Assembly (NCBI GenBank): GCA_000697355.1
Contig: JNEN01001206.1
Location: 310,001 to 374,000 of the forward strand
Direction of reading: 5' to 3'
From: Syncephalastrum monosporum B8922
Taxonomy: Eukaryota; Mucoromycota; Mucoromycetes; Mucorales; Syncephalastraceae
DNA length: 64,000 nucleotides
The notes under the pieces are model-generated. The model was not told where the DNA came from. It saw nothing but the letters and a program-made list of their open reading frames with translations, and did not search any database. Each line of letters starts with the position of its first letter. Positions within the stretch are counted from its first letter, which is position 1. Positions 34,998-46,242 of the stretch are shown here, in pieces. Position numbers and translations under genes: made by a program.

Positions 34998-36961
34998 ATT
35001 TTTGTGAGGAAAAGAAAAAGAAGTGATGGTCGATGGCGTTCAGACCAACACAGACAATTTTATGCTGTTGTTTTTATTTTATTTTCGCCAGGGGCTCGGA
35101 TACCATGTATGTGTGTGTAAGTGTGTGCAAATGTGTGGTCAAGATACACGCCGTTATGTATATACGCTACCGTAAATGACATAGAAATGTGTAATAAGGA
35201 GAAGGTCTGATATCAAGTCACAAGGGCAGTCCACCAATACGCCAGAGCTTCTTAATGCTAGTACGTTGCAAGCACAAAAACACGCTGCCTTCACATTCTT
35301 CGCTTGGCCCTAGCAATGCTTTTCACACCATGTTGCCAGCGCTCGTTCGTACGTACTTACCTATCGACTGTGAGGGGTTATTCTATCGCCAATTGGTGTG
35401 CTTCTGCTGTTGCCACTCATAGAGAGGACTGTTGCTTTATGTGATGTGTTTTCCCGAATGCCCCTGATAGCGACGTCTTAATATTTCCATCTAAAAAAGC
35501 TAGTATGTCCCGGATGCTTTTGATGAATATCCGCGCGAAAGAGAAAAAAGAAAGTTCAAATGGAGCAGCAGAGCAAGTGAAATACATCCACATTTAGGGT
35601 TGCCTTGTGTCGTGTGCCTAGTGAGCCCCTGATGCAAGATCAGCACCACGCAACCTGAAAATCATCTTGATACATGTAGCATGAAGGAAATAAGAGACGA
35701 GAAAAATAATCATCACACAACATGCTTCGCTGTGTTCTGATTCGACCGACAGACGCTGACAACAAGTAGCACCCACACGTCTGCTTTCCTCTTTTTACCA
35801 CACGACCGACCTTTTTCATTTTCTTTCTCTCTCACATTTATGCACGCAGGCTCTTGCTGGATTTTGACGTCCGCCGCGTCCATGTAATAACATCCCTCGG
35901 GTTAAGCAGGGATGTGCTGCGACGTAGTCATCAAGGCGCACATATACACACACACGTACAAAGCGTACATACATTTATACATACATCACTTTTATCACCT
36001 TCACCCAAGGCCAGACGCATGTTTATCATGCAACACTTGCTTATGTGCGCTCTGAATAAGCTTTTGATTATTTTTTTTTCGGTTGCTAATGTGTCGATCG
36101 ATCTTAATTTCTTTTTTCTTTCTTTCTCTTGCCACGTTTATCACCGTAGATATGAAAAACCTACTTGGTCTGTGTGTATGTATGTATAACCACTGACAAA
36201 ACAATAGCACGGACCATTAAGTAGTCGGTAGCCAGAATTTAATGATCAATCCAAAAGTATATCAGTTTGCTCATTTTTTTTTCTTTCAATCCATGATGGA
36301 GCACCTGCCCGTCGAGGGCGGTGAGATCGATGGGCATGCTCTATCCCGAGTGTCTCCTTTTTACTCAAGTGTTACCAAAAAAGAACTTGGCATAGAGTTT
36401 ACCGCCATTTATATGGGGGATGAAGTATGCATTTATTCAAGAGATGGGTGGACAGGCTCTCGGATATGTGGAAAAGTTGCGCAGTGTGGGTTTGCAGTAG
36501 ATACATGACAAAACAAATTGAGTCAGTAACGCGACACAAGAGCATCAAGTGCTACAGAAGCAGCTGACAAGGTCACACAACCCAGCACAGAGTGACCTCC
36601 ACGGCGTACACTTTGGCTCAGCTGACTTTGAAGACATGTGTAAGTGTGACAAACTGGGGGACATCCGCGAAGGGGAAAAAAAACAGTCTGCGACAAACAC
36701 CAGGGGAGGGAGAGGAGCAGTATCAGCGAAAGGAGAAAAGGAAAGAGAACATTATATTCAACAGGTTGTGTGTGTGTGCGTGTTTGCGTGTGTATATTTG
36801 CGTGGTTGTGTGTAAAATATAAGGGAGTTCAAGAGAAGGGGAGCCTATGTAACAAAAGCAACAAGAACAGAGAAAAACAAGAGCGGAAAACTTTGTACAA
36901 AGGGGGGGGGGATGGAAGGGGAAGGATTGGGGAGTCATCATGGTGGGATTCATTCGACCAT
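34998..36961. other. Intergenic, about 2 kb
   Basis: No supported gene. Contains an 8-bp-stem hairpin at 35891-35916, TG/CA-rich runs (36767-36815) and a 9-G run near 36903. ORFs are short and mutually overlapping. Confidence 0.45.
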
Positions 36962-38647
36962 TTAAAAGTGTTTTTTGTATCGCGCGTTATCGACAGCTTC
37001 GTGCAGATGCGAAGGCATGCATCCCAACAGAGTTTTCCTGTGGTAAGGTAAAAGATTTTTCTTGTTAAACACAAGTAAACACGGTAAAGTAGACGGTACA
37101 TACTTAATTTGGGACACAATGGCAAGCGGGTCAGGATGATAAGCGAGCCAAAGCTCGACGCGATCGCCTCGCGTGCGCCGCGAGGCAACGACGCCGTTGA
37201 CGCGTCCAGTGTCATGGCCAAAGTTGCCTCCCACAAAGGCTGATAAGACCCAGTCAAAAGTCTCGTCGAGGCTGATGCGGGTCGGGCAGAGCGTGAGGCG
37301 ACCGCCTTGCTTATTTTCGGCATCTTCCCACATGGGCTGGACGCCCTGCCAGAAGCAGTACAGATTCGCATTAGGTTGCATCGGCCGCCAGAACGCCTTG
37401 TGTCTCCGCCACTGGACGCTAAAGTCCCACATGGTGTGCGAGGTAAAGACGGGGTGGACCGAGGCCAGGTAGGTGGAGCCACTCATGGTTTTCTTTGTGG
37501 AGCCCGAATGGAAAAAGGTGCATGCCGATGGCAGCGGCAGTGCGTCTGCATCCAGCAGGCCGTGCGCATCCAGATACTGCTCGACGTACGCGTAACGCGT
37601 CGGATTGTCGCGGACACGGTCTGGATCGGCCCACACCGGTAAGGGTTTCGTCGTGGGCTCATTTTTTTCTGTCGTGGTTGCTGCTTCTGTTGTGGCGTCT
37701 CGTGTGGTGGTCTGCACGTCAACAGAATCGGCGGAGGAAGCAATGCTGGAAGGAGCAGCATCAGAAGTCGAAGGCGGAGACGCAGGAAGGGGAGTGTGCG
37801 CCAATGGCTCGGTCTCCGCAGTAGGCGAAAGCATAGCTTCATCAGGCGAAGTATCCGATGTTTTTGATTCGTGGACGGTCTCGTTCGATGTTTTCTCGCT
37901 TTCTTCTTCATCTTCTTCAGGCTCAGCACATGATGCGATGGGAGGCAGGTGGTGCCTTTCTGTCATGCGTGCGCGTACATCCCATTCGTCGTCAGAAGTG
38001 TCTGTGTGTTCTGTCGCGGCCTTCCACCAATGCGGCTTGGGGAATCTGCCTTGATATTCGTAGTCGTCATCATCGTCCCCGACACTCGACGCGGCCGTGC
38101 TCACCGAGGGGGCCGTGCTGCTGCCGTTGCTCAGACGACGTGAAATGTCCGTCGCAGCTGCCGAGGACGCCCGCCGATCAGCGCTGGCAGCAAGGGTGGG
38201 TGTGATCGGTGTGGATGGTGTGGAAGCTGGGGGCGGGTGCAGCATGTCATCGGGCAGCGGACCCCATGGCTCTTTTGACACGGCGTCCACGCCCTGGTCA
38301 CAGTGTTCGTCCATGGAATAAGGTGATCGGCGCGAATAGTGCGAGTGGTATTTTGGTCGGGTCCGGGGCGGAAGGACAATCTGCTGTAGCTGTTGCTGAT
38401 GCTGCTGTGGGTGCTGCTGGTGAGGAAGGCAGAAGAGAGCGCGTTCACTTGTTATCTTGGAGTAGGCTGGACCATAGACGCATTCTTCCAGGCTACACGA
38501 CGTAGAATTTGGCAGCGAGGGCCTTGTACGCGGGTAGAAATGGGTCTGTCGGTGATCTGCTGGTAAGCGTCGCCTAGTGGACGAAGGCTGATACCGTGTA
38601 TGCATGAAACTAAAGGCGCCGCTGCTGGCAGGTGCAGTTGTTGTCAT
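36962..38647 (-). CDS. Divergent eIF4E-family protein with long N-terminal extension
   Basis: Two exons (37104-38647, 36962-37037) give 539 aa. About 350 residues of disordered Pro/Ser/Thr/Asp-rich sequence precede an eIF4E fold at ~residues 355-539. Visible hallmarks: CFWQGVQPMWEDAENKQGGR (the cap-stacking Trp and Glu of human W102/E103), VVASRRTRGDRVELWLAY (basic triphosphate site and Trp166 position). In place of human ALWFF, with cap-stacking Trp56, it has ACTFF, so that Trp appears lost. The last intron (66 nt) adds the terminal HLHEAVDNARYKKH. Fungi carry such a long-extension class besides canonical eIF4E. It may bind cap weakly, or act as a repressor; not shown. The start at 38647 is the first ATG of the frame. 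Divergent from the 39104 gene. Confidence 0.85.
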   Translation of the reverse strand: MTTTAPASSGAFSFMHTRYQPSSTRRRLPADHRQTHFYPRTRPSLPNSTSCSLEECVYGPAYSKITSERALFCLPHQQHPQQHQQQLQQIVLPPRTRPKYHSHYSRRSPYSMDEHCDQGVDAVSKEPWGPLPDDMLHPPPASTPSTPITPTLAASADRRASSAAATDISRRLSNGSSTAPSVSTAASSVGDDDDDYEYQGRFPKPHWWKAATEHTDTSDDEWDVRARMTERHHLPPIASCAEPEEDEEESEKTSNETVHESKTSDTSPDEAMLSPTAETEPLAHTPLPASPPSTSDAAPSSIASSADSVDVQTTTRDATTEAATTTEKNEPTTKPLPVWADPDRVRDNPTRYAYVEQYLDAHGLLDADALPLPSACTFFHSGSTKKTMSGSTYLASVHPVFTSHTMWDFSVQWRRHKAFWRPMQPNANLYCFWQGVQPMWEDAENKQGGRLTLCPTRISLDETFDWVLSAFVGGNFGHDTGRVNGVVASRRTRGDRVELWLAYHPDPLAIVSQIKYVPSTLPCLLVFNKKNLLPYHRKTLLGCMPSHLHEAVDNARYKKHF

Positions 38648-39103
38648 CAAGAAGGTGCGTGTTGTGCGTGGAAATTTCAGGAAAAGAGAAAGGGAGAGAG
38701 AGAGAGGGGAAGAAGAAATCGAGGGAAAAGAGAGGAAAACCCAGAATCAAGGCAATGGAAAAAAGCAAAAAGTAAAAAAAATAAAAAAAAAAGGCGCGAG
38801 GTTTTGGAGTAAATCGAATGAGCGAGCAAGCACAAGTAAAGCAATCACGAAAGCAGAAGCGTACCGGGTGAGAAAAAGCGTGGTCATGGGGTTGCGGCGG
38901 GGGGGGGGGCATCCAAACTTCTACGCACTGTACGTACGAATTACGGCCTTTGAACCCAAAAAGGGTTCTTGTTTCTCCTCGTCCTCGTCCTCGTCCTCCT
39001 CGCTCTCTTGCCACCGCCCCGTTACAGTTATCTCATTATCTCATTATCTCATTATCGCATTATCGCATTATCTCATATAACGTTGAACGAACCCAACAAG
39101 AGC
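38648..39103. promoter_or_regulatory. Shared divergent promoter region
   Basis: 456 bp between the start codons of the eIF4E-like gene (minus) and the 133-aa gene (plus). It contains purine-rich runs (38690-38790), a 9-G run near 38902 and an 8-bp tandem repeat next to the plus-strand start. Confidence 0.5.
39028..39075 (+). repeat. Six tandem copies of an 8-bp unit TTATCTCA/TTATCGCA
   Basis: Order of units: TTATCTCA three times, TTATCGCA twice, TTATCTCA once. The array ends 28 bp before the ATG at 39104, so it lies in the leader or core promoter. The TTATC unit reads GATAA on the other strand, the GATA-factor core; six evenly spaced sites would be an unusual cluster. Confidence 0.9.
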
Positions 39104-39684
39104 ATGGCCTCCAAGGAAGCCGCCATTCCTCAGTTTATTGTGATTCGTGATCAAGTGCATGACACGTACAAGCACCCGGTCGTGCACTATGTCTTTGAGG
39201 ACGAGCCGTTCCCGGACGTGCCGAAGGACAAGCTCATCACGGCCGAGTTCACCGCCGACACTCAGCTCGCCCACGTCGACAGCTACAGTCCCCACTTCCA
39301 AGTCACAGACTATCGCCTCGAGCATAGCACAAGCGACTTGGATGACACCATGGCTGGCGTCATGACTATCGAGGGCGTCTCTGCTCCACAAGCGTATGGC
39401 TAACAAAAAGAAATGAAAAGAAAAGAAATGAAAAGAAGGAAAGATCACCTGATCTTCCTTTTTTTCGCTGCTCATACGACATGCATATTCATTTAACTTG
39501 GCTTTTTCTTTTTTTGTGCGCAGAAACGAAGCCATCGAGAGCTTGCAGCCAGTGCGTAACCTGGATAATCTCAAAGAAACTATCTCGAACTTTAAAACCA
39601 GGTACGGCTGTTATCCTGCTCTTACCCTCTTTGTCTCACTCACGTTACAGAAATGAGATGGTAAAGAACGTGTTTTCAAAGTAA
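39104..39684 (+). CDS. Small conserved-looking protein, 133 aa, unknown
   Basis: Three exons (39104-39393, 39524-39601, 39651-39684) close in frame to 133 aa starting MASKEAAIPQFIVIRDQ. It has HPVVHYVFEDEPFPDVP, a DSYSPHFQVTDYRLE segment and a helical tail (NLDNLKETISNFKTRNEMVK). Acidic, soluble, no signal or membrane segment. The clean splice phases and codon use argue for a real gene; I do not recognise the family. Its stop is 53 bp from the clathrin stop codon (convergent). Confidence 0.75.
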
Positions 39685-39737
39685 TACAAGGGACATGGTG
39701 TTATACTACGTATCAGAGGATAGGGAATGGGGGAAAT

Positions 39738-42700
39738 CTAGTAGAAAGCAGAGGGAGAATAGCTGGCTCCCGTCATCATCGGAGATTGCTGCTGAGCGGA
39801 GGGTGCAGCGGGCAGCATGAGCGTGTTTCCAAATCCACCGCCAGCGATCGCTGGAGGAGGTGGTACAGCTTCCGAGGATTCCGCCTTCTCCGTCTTGTCC
39901 TTGAGTTCTTGCACGTCCTGGCCCATGCGCTCCACGCGCTTTTGCTGCTCCCACATAAAGTTGATGAGGTACGGCATCGCAAAGTGCTTGAGCCCGTGTC
40001 GCCATGCCACTTCCAGCACCGTCTCGACCCGCATCAGGTCGTAGCACGTATAAAGCATTGCCGCAAAGCACTCGCGCTTGCCGACCTCGATAAAGTATCG
40101 CAGCAGTTCTTCCGCCACCTCTGCGTCGCACGACTCCGCCGCCGTCTCCATGGCATCCTTGAAGAGCCGGTCTTGCTTGGAGAGCGCAATCGACTGGCGC
40201 CACCGCTTGTTGCGCTTGTACAGGTGGGCCGCGATGCGTCGAAACTCGAGGAGCTCGTGCTGTTCGAGACGCTTTGCAAGGTCGAGCGTGTCCTCGACGC
40301 CGTGATGGTCGAGTAGATCGCGTAGTGAGGCAAAGTCTTCCTCTTCAATGTATAGTTCGCACAGCGCCTGAAGGACCGCGCGGTTCTTCGTGTCCTGGAC
40401 AGACATCAAGTACGACTTGATCAAGGGGATGTTGTCCGACTTGTTAAAGATCTGGACGACTCGGGAATGGTTCACGCGTGGGACCATGACGGCTAGGATA
40501 TCATTGAGGAGCATCGGCTGCTCGTTGAGATAGAACCGGAGCGCCTTGTAGTAAAGCTCGACATTGCCGACCTTGACAAGAATGTCCTTGAAAGCCGAGT
40601 GCTCGTACGCGTCCGCAGCGTGCTCCATCATGGCCGACACCGCATTGTCAAATTCGTCATAGTGGACATAGAGAAACACGACCTCTCGCCAAAGATGCGC
40701 GTAGTTGCAGGCCCGGATCACCTTTGGTATATTGATGCGCGATACAAACAGCTTCAGGTGTTCCATCATCTTTTCAGGTGCATACTTGCAGTACAAAATC
40801 GACAGCTCGGTAAACATGCCCATGTGAGCCCGCTCCAGACCCAAACCGGCTTCCAGGAGCGCGATGAGCTGATCAAAGTAGCCGCGCGCCTCGTAGATCC
40901 GGATCACCTGATCGAGCTCCTCGGCGTGGACAATGATGTGAAGACCGCAAATCTGGGCGAGGCGGAACTCTTGCTGCTCAATGCAGACCATGTTCACTTC
41001 CTTCCAGACCTTGGTCGAGTTGGCCTTGCGCGCACAATCGACCGCGCCATTGTAGTCGTTCAAGTGGACCAAGGTAGTTGCTAAGCAAGCGTGGTTCGAA
41101 ATACTCGAGTACAGAAGCTTGGCCGCCTCAAACAGATGGGCCTGCGCGCAGCGGTCGCCGACGGCCTGGACCTGCGCGAGGTTGGGTGACGCCAAGAAGT
41201 CTTCGAGATCCGAAAGACGTTCGGTTTTGCAGTACGCAAACAGGAGCTCGGTGTCAATGTAAGGCTCGCTCATGGTCTTGCGCGCCATCTGAAGATAGCG
41301 GACCAGATCATCGTACTTGATGTCCATCTCAGCCGCGCGTGTGACCTCGAGATAGTTGGACGCATCGTTGGCTTTGATGTAAGCATCGATAGCTTCCTTG
41401 ATGTGCATCTGGTCGAGCTGCGCCTTGGCGAGCTTGGACCATACCGCTGGCTCGTCGCAACGGTCTGCAAACTCATACGCGCGGTCTAGATCCGTAATCT
41501 TGTCGATCAGGACACCCATAGCAGACGAGGTCATGTTGTGTTTCTTGTAGATCGCAAACGCTTCCTCATATAGTTCTTCACCGATGCACACTTCCGCCAC
41601 ATCCTCGGCGTCAAAGTTGTCTAGACGCGAGATGTAGTCCATCACACGCGACGCATCAGACTAATTAAAAGATACATAGAGTTGAGTTTGGATTGAACCG
41701 AGATACCCCTTTTTTACTCACCTTGACAGCTGTGAAGATCAGCAGGTTTTGCAGCGTGCGGTTGTCGCTGAACGGGCTGTCTTCAAGAATGATGCGTTCC
41801 AGTAGTTCGATCAGCTCATGCGGCAAGTCGGCATTCATGAAGGCCTTGACTGTAATCGACACATCCTCGGGGTCGGTGCAGTCTGGCAACGCACTGCCAA
41901 TGATCTAATATTCGGTCAGATGAGCCGGGGGGGGGCACCACTTGGCGAATGAAATAACTCACATTGTCAATCAGTTCGCGTCGGTTGTCATTGTCATTTT
42001 GCAGGACAAACTGCCACAGGTCCATGTCACGTCGGTGAACGAGATAGCGGGCCTGGTGCTTGAACATGGCGTTTTCGTTCGTGATATTGATAAGCTCGTA
42101 ATCGCACTGACCCTTTTCGTAGCAGATCGAGGCCAGGTATGGGTCACGCTTCTCGCAATACTTTCCAATCACGCGAGGCTCATAGAACTAGGAAACGTAT
42201 CTCATCAATACCTTGCTATGTCATCCTTTTGCCACTTCTGTATACATACCCCATTGTCTTTGAGGAAAGGCTCTGGGTTGTTGTTAGTATCAATGTAGAT
42301 TTTGGCGAGTGCATTATAGACGTCCTTGTCCTGGCTGCCATCTGCCACCTTCATGTCCAACCAGGGCAGAAGCAACTTCAGGCGGTTGCGCTCCTCCACT
42401 TCCTTGGTCAGCGAGCTGACCGGGACGTCGCCCTTCACGGACATGAGCAGGGTCTTGATCACGTCCTCGTCGCAGCCCACGTCGAGGAGACCGCCAATGA
42501 CTTCGGGTGTGCGAGCCGGGTTGACCTTTTGGACGTAGACTTCAATAAAGCTTTGGAGGTGGTTGTGATACAGGTACAGGACAAGATCGTGCACAAAGTT
42601 GAAGCGATCGCAAACAATGATCAGCGGCAGTTGGTCGCTCAGGCGAGCCTCCTAGATAAGGGTCATTACCAGAGTAGAGTACAGTTGCATGGACTGACTT

Positions 42701-45304
42701 GCCTTCAAAAAGTTCTTGACTTTCTCGGGGTCATAATAGTTGCTCTCGCGGCAAATACGCTCCGTCTCGCGCACATTGCCGGTACGGCACGAAGATTGAA
42801 TGTACTTGAAGTGCACGAGCGGATCTTGGCTGACGTTGACAATCGAGCCGAGGTAGTAGTAAAGACCTAATCGTCGGGTGAGTCAGCGCCCGTTCTTGTA
42901 GGGGAGGGGAGTTTCTTGCATACCTTCGTTACTCTTGAATTGCTCAAAGAGCTCAATAAGGTTGTGGGGCTGGAGCTGTTCCGAGTACTTGATGGCGACC
43001 TGAACGACAATTTGCAAGTTTTGGCGGAGGTTATTGGTCAGCATCTCCCGGAGACAGTCGAGTGTCTGATCGACTGAGAGATTGCCAAAGTAGTTGACGA
43101 GCCACTCGGGGTTCATCACTTGTGTAAAGGCGATGATGCGCTTGATATCATGGATATCGGTATAGTGTTCGAGCGCCTTTATAAAAAGAAATACCACTGT
43201 CAGACCGTGACATATCCCAATCCCTGGTTTACACTTACGCGTTGGTATAGACCCGCTTTCTCGCAAAGCGAGCCAATGGCGACACGGTCATAGTGGCTTA
43301 AGCAATTCGTGCCCAGGATCGCATCCGCCACCTGGGGCGCGTGAATCAGGTTCATCTCAAGCACACGCGTCTGGAGGTTGGCATCTTCAGGGCGATCCGA
43401 CTGGAGGTAGCTCAGCAAAAAGGAAGTGGCTTCTTTGATCATGTTTTGGGATAAGAGGACGTCCGCGACCTTGTCGGCCGAGACAAGGGGTGGGTCGTCC
43501 GCGATGAGCTTCTCGGCAAAAGGCACGACGGCATCGGGCGAGGTGCGGGCCATGTTGTAGAGAAGGGAGGGGTAGTCGGGGGTGTAGTTGACCGCTTTAG
43601 CATACTGAACAAGTTTGTCGTACTGGCCATTTTCGGCAAAGCACAGGACGGCCTTGTGTGGTGTCTGTGCGCGGAGGTAGACAGACAAAGCCAACTTGGA
43701 GTCGTATTGCTTGACAAAGTCACCGAGCTCTTCGCTGCACTCGAGCTTATCCTCCTTGAGCCACTTTTCGAGGAGATGTTTGCGGTCCTGCATGATGATG
43801 GGTTTGGCCATCTCGAGCGACTCGTACCGGTTCAGGCCGCCCTTTTCGAGAAGGAGGCCAAAGTATTGCAAAATAGGTGAGAGCTGGCCGGGCGGGGACG
43901 GCAGTTGGCGGAAGCGCTCAATGGTCTCAGGTGTACGGAGGATGCCCTGGGATAAGGTGAGTTCAAGTTTTTGACACTAAAAGGTGGGGGGGGGGCATGA
44001 CTTACGCGAGGCGAGTTGGCCGCGACCTTGACTGCATCCAGAAAAGCACCCGAAGCAAACAGTTGGTTGAAGCGCTGGATGCAGAGCTCGTCCGCACCGG
44101 GGAGGCCAGCTCGACCAGCCAACTTGAGCGCGACCTCGGTATTGCCGAGCTGGTTGACGATGTAGGGGATGATGGTGTTCTCGTCGAGGGTGACGGTCAA
44201 GACCTGACCCTTCTTGTTGACGCAGACGATACCAGAGGTCGCCTCACTCGGGGCGGTCACAAAGATGGTGTCGGCCGTAATGCGGTTCATGAACAGGCAG
44301 GTACCGCTCTCGAGATCGTAGATGTGAATGTAGCCAAACTTGGTGACGATGTAGACGACGCCAAACCGGGGGCCGACCTGCATCGAGACGGGGAAATCAG
44401 CCTGGGCCTCGGGTGGAAAGACGAGTTCGACGGTCTTCTTCTGGAAGGGCGGGTTGTGCTGCTGGTGGTCGATCTCGATGATCTGCACCTTGGCGGCGCC
44501 CGTGGCCGAGCGCACAGCAAAGGCAAACAGCTTCGTCGGCGACGTGGCTTCCTCGAGTTGGAGCTCGGCAAAGGCAGCGGCGTGACCCTCGATGGGCTGG
44601 CTCACGTTGCGTTCGGTGGAGAAGAGCTGCATCGAGCCGACGACGCGGTTGTTTTGGGCCGAGATGCCCACGAGGGCCAGCCACTTCTTATCGGACGAGG
44701 CGCGGTAGCTGATAATCTGACAGCCCGACAGGGTGGCGTTGCGGTCAAAGACGCGGACAGGGGTGGCCCCGCCCTCGATCGTCCAGTGGTAGACCGTCGT
44801 AGGCGTCACGATGCCGATGGTTTTGACGTCGAGCCATGTCCAGAAGACAATGTCGTCGTGCATAAGGTGAGCGGTCAGCTTTGTCTTGGTGTCCATGTTG
44901 AACAGTTGGATCTGGCGCTGGGCTATGATTTTGCATAAAATTCGTACACAGGTGAGTCAGCGGATGAGGTGAATCCATCCAGCGGCAGACTCACCTCTCA
45001 GAGCCATGATGTTGGCGGAAGGGTGCATGATAATCGAGTCTGCCGTGACAGGGCGACGCATCAAGTGGTTATTGTTGGCCATATCGATAATGACGACCTG
45101 GTTGGAGTTGTTGATTTGCTCACGCACACAGATATACCGGTCCGACTCCATCGTCAGCGTTTGGAAGCCAATGCTCGCGGCATTGACCCCAAGCTCTTGG
45201 AGCTAAGGTGGCAGCGGATGAGTCTTCTATTGCTGGAGCGTTGCCATCTCATCTCTCCCTACCTGCGCCTGTTCTTGAAAGCGAATGGGCAGCGAATCAG
45301 CCAT
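39738..45304 (-). CDS. chc1: Clathrin heavy chain
   Basis: Ten exons (45263-45304, 44995-45202, 44006-44922, 43239-43946, 42924-43176, 42703-42866, 42250-42651, 41963-42187, 41722-41904, 39738-41660) give 1674 aa, one less than human CLTC. The N-terminus [20 protein letters not shown] opens the seven-blade propeller (to ~330), followed by the ankle/leg CHCR repeats ([37 protein letters not shown]) and a Gln/Ala/Ser-rich tail. It forms triskelia for coated vesicles at the plasma membrane, TGN and endosomes. The intron at 42652-42702 uses a GC donor (AAG|GCAAGT). The join [14 protein letters not shown] matches the family exactly and no GT alternative works. It is divergent from the LLP-type gene. 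Confidence 0.99.
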
Positions 45305-45636
45305 CGTCGTCTTTTTTTTCTATGAAATGGAGCTGGCCAATATAGAAAGCTTTCTGCCTATCTGCTTTTTGTTGTTGGAATGAGAAAACACACGCGTGCC
45401 AGAATAAGAAGAGAGCCAGGCCAAGAGGTCAGCCCAACCCAGACCAGCCCGTCCGTGTTGCTTCTGTTTGATTGGCTGCGGAGACCGAATCTCTCGGTTC
45501 TCTTCTGTCCCTCACTTTTCCATTTCCAGGCGCCACCCACTTTCTCGGCAAAAAAGGGAAAAGAAAAAAAAAAAAAGAAAAAAATCATTCTCTCTTTTTT
45601 TTTTATTATCCTCTCTTTGATTGACCTGATCCAACC
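45305..45636. promoter_or_regulatory. Divergent promoter, clathrin heavy chain / LLP-type gene
   Basis: 332 bp between two divergent start codons. It contains A-rich and T-rich runs (45556-45604) just before the plus-strand ATG. No clear TATA box was assigned. Confidence 0.45.
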
Positions 45637-46003
45637 ATGGGAAGAAGTGTACGATCGCATGCCGTGAAGCGCAACCGAGGTAATTGAGACATACTGCGAT
45701 TGGATCTGAGTGTATGTGCTAAACAAGAGAACAGCTGTCAAGCGAGACGCCGTGTTCCAACCGATCGAGGACGCCCGTCTGGCCCGCCTGGCGCAGGCGC
45801 AGGCTGAAGCGAGCCAAAAGCCCAAGGTGGTCGAGAAAATGAAGACCGAGGACGAGAAGAAGGAAGAGGAGGCCAAGACAGAAGAGGACTCGGCGATGGA
45901 GGTCGAGGAGACCAAGTCGGGCGCAGAGAAGAAGAAGAAGAAGTATGGTAGAAAGAAGCGATCCCTCAAGGGACCCAACAAGTGGAAGAACCGACGCTGG
46001 TAA
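45637..46003 (+). CDS. LLP/LAPS18-like nucleolar protein (DUF2423, UPF0642)
   Basis: Two exons (45637-45679, 45735-46003) give 103 aa. N-terminus MGRSVRSHAVKRNRAVKRDA and then VFQPIEDARLARLAQ match the DUF2423 signature (fission yeast UPF0642, yeast YBL028C, animal LLPH): a basic 'S-x-R-S-K..KR..R..KR' start followed by 'P.EDARL.RL'. The middle is Glu/Lys-rich; the tail KKKKYGRKKRSLKGPNKWK is a nuclear/nucleolar signal. Members associate with pre-60S particles. It shares its promoter region with clathrin heavy chain. Confidence 0.85.
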
Positions 46004-46049
46004 AGAAAGGGCTTTCTTTTTCTACATTACTTCCGTATTATTCATGCAC

Positions 46050-46140
46050 GCATACACACACGCACACACACACGCACACTACACAAACGCCCACTCGCTC
46101 TCTGTCTCTGTCTCTCTCTCTCTCCCGCTATCTCTTTCTG
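46050..46140 (+). repeat. CA and CT dinucleotide-rich tracts
   Basis: CACACA-rich tract around 46051-46083 followed by TCTCTC-rich tract around 46098-46136, in the 3' flank of the LLP-type gene. Confidence 0.8.
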
Positions 46141-46242
46141 TTTGTCTTTCGTCCGTCGCTCGCATTTCATCTTCCTTTGTAACCCCTCTTATCATACGCT
46201 GTCTCGTTATTTCTGTTGTTTCGTCAATATACACTATGAATC

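Noticed and set aside
35885..35960. 5S rRNA gene
   Set aside because: Only about 10 nt resemble 5S; the flanking helices are absent.
37173..38505. Several plus-strand ORFs over the eIF4E-like gene
   Set aside because: Antisense shadows of the Ser/Thr-rich coding strand.
43997..44938. 313-codon plus-strand ORF inside clathrin heavy chain
   Set aside because: Antisense shadow of a highly conserved exon; no family features.
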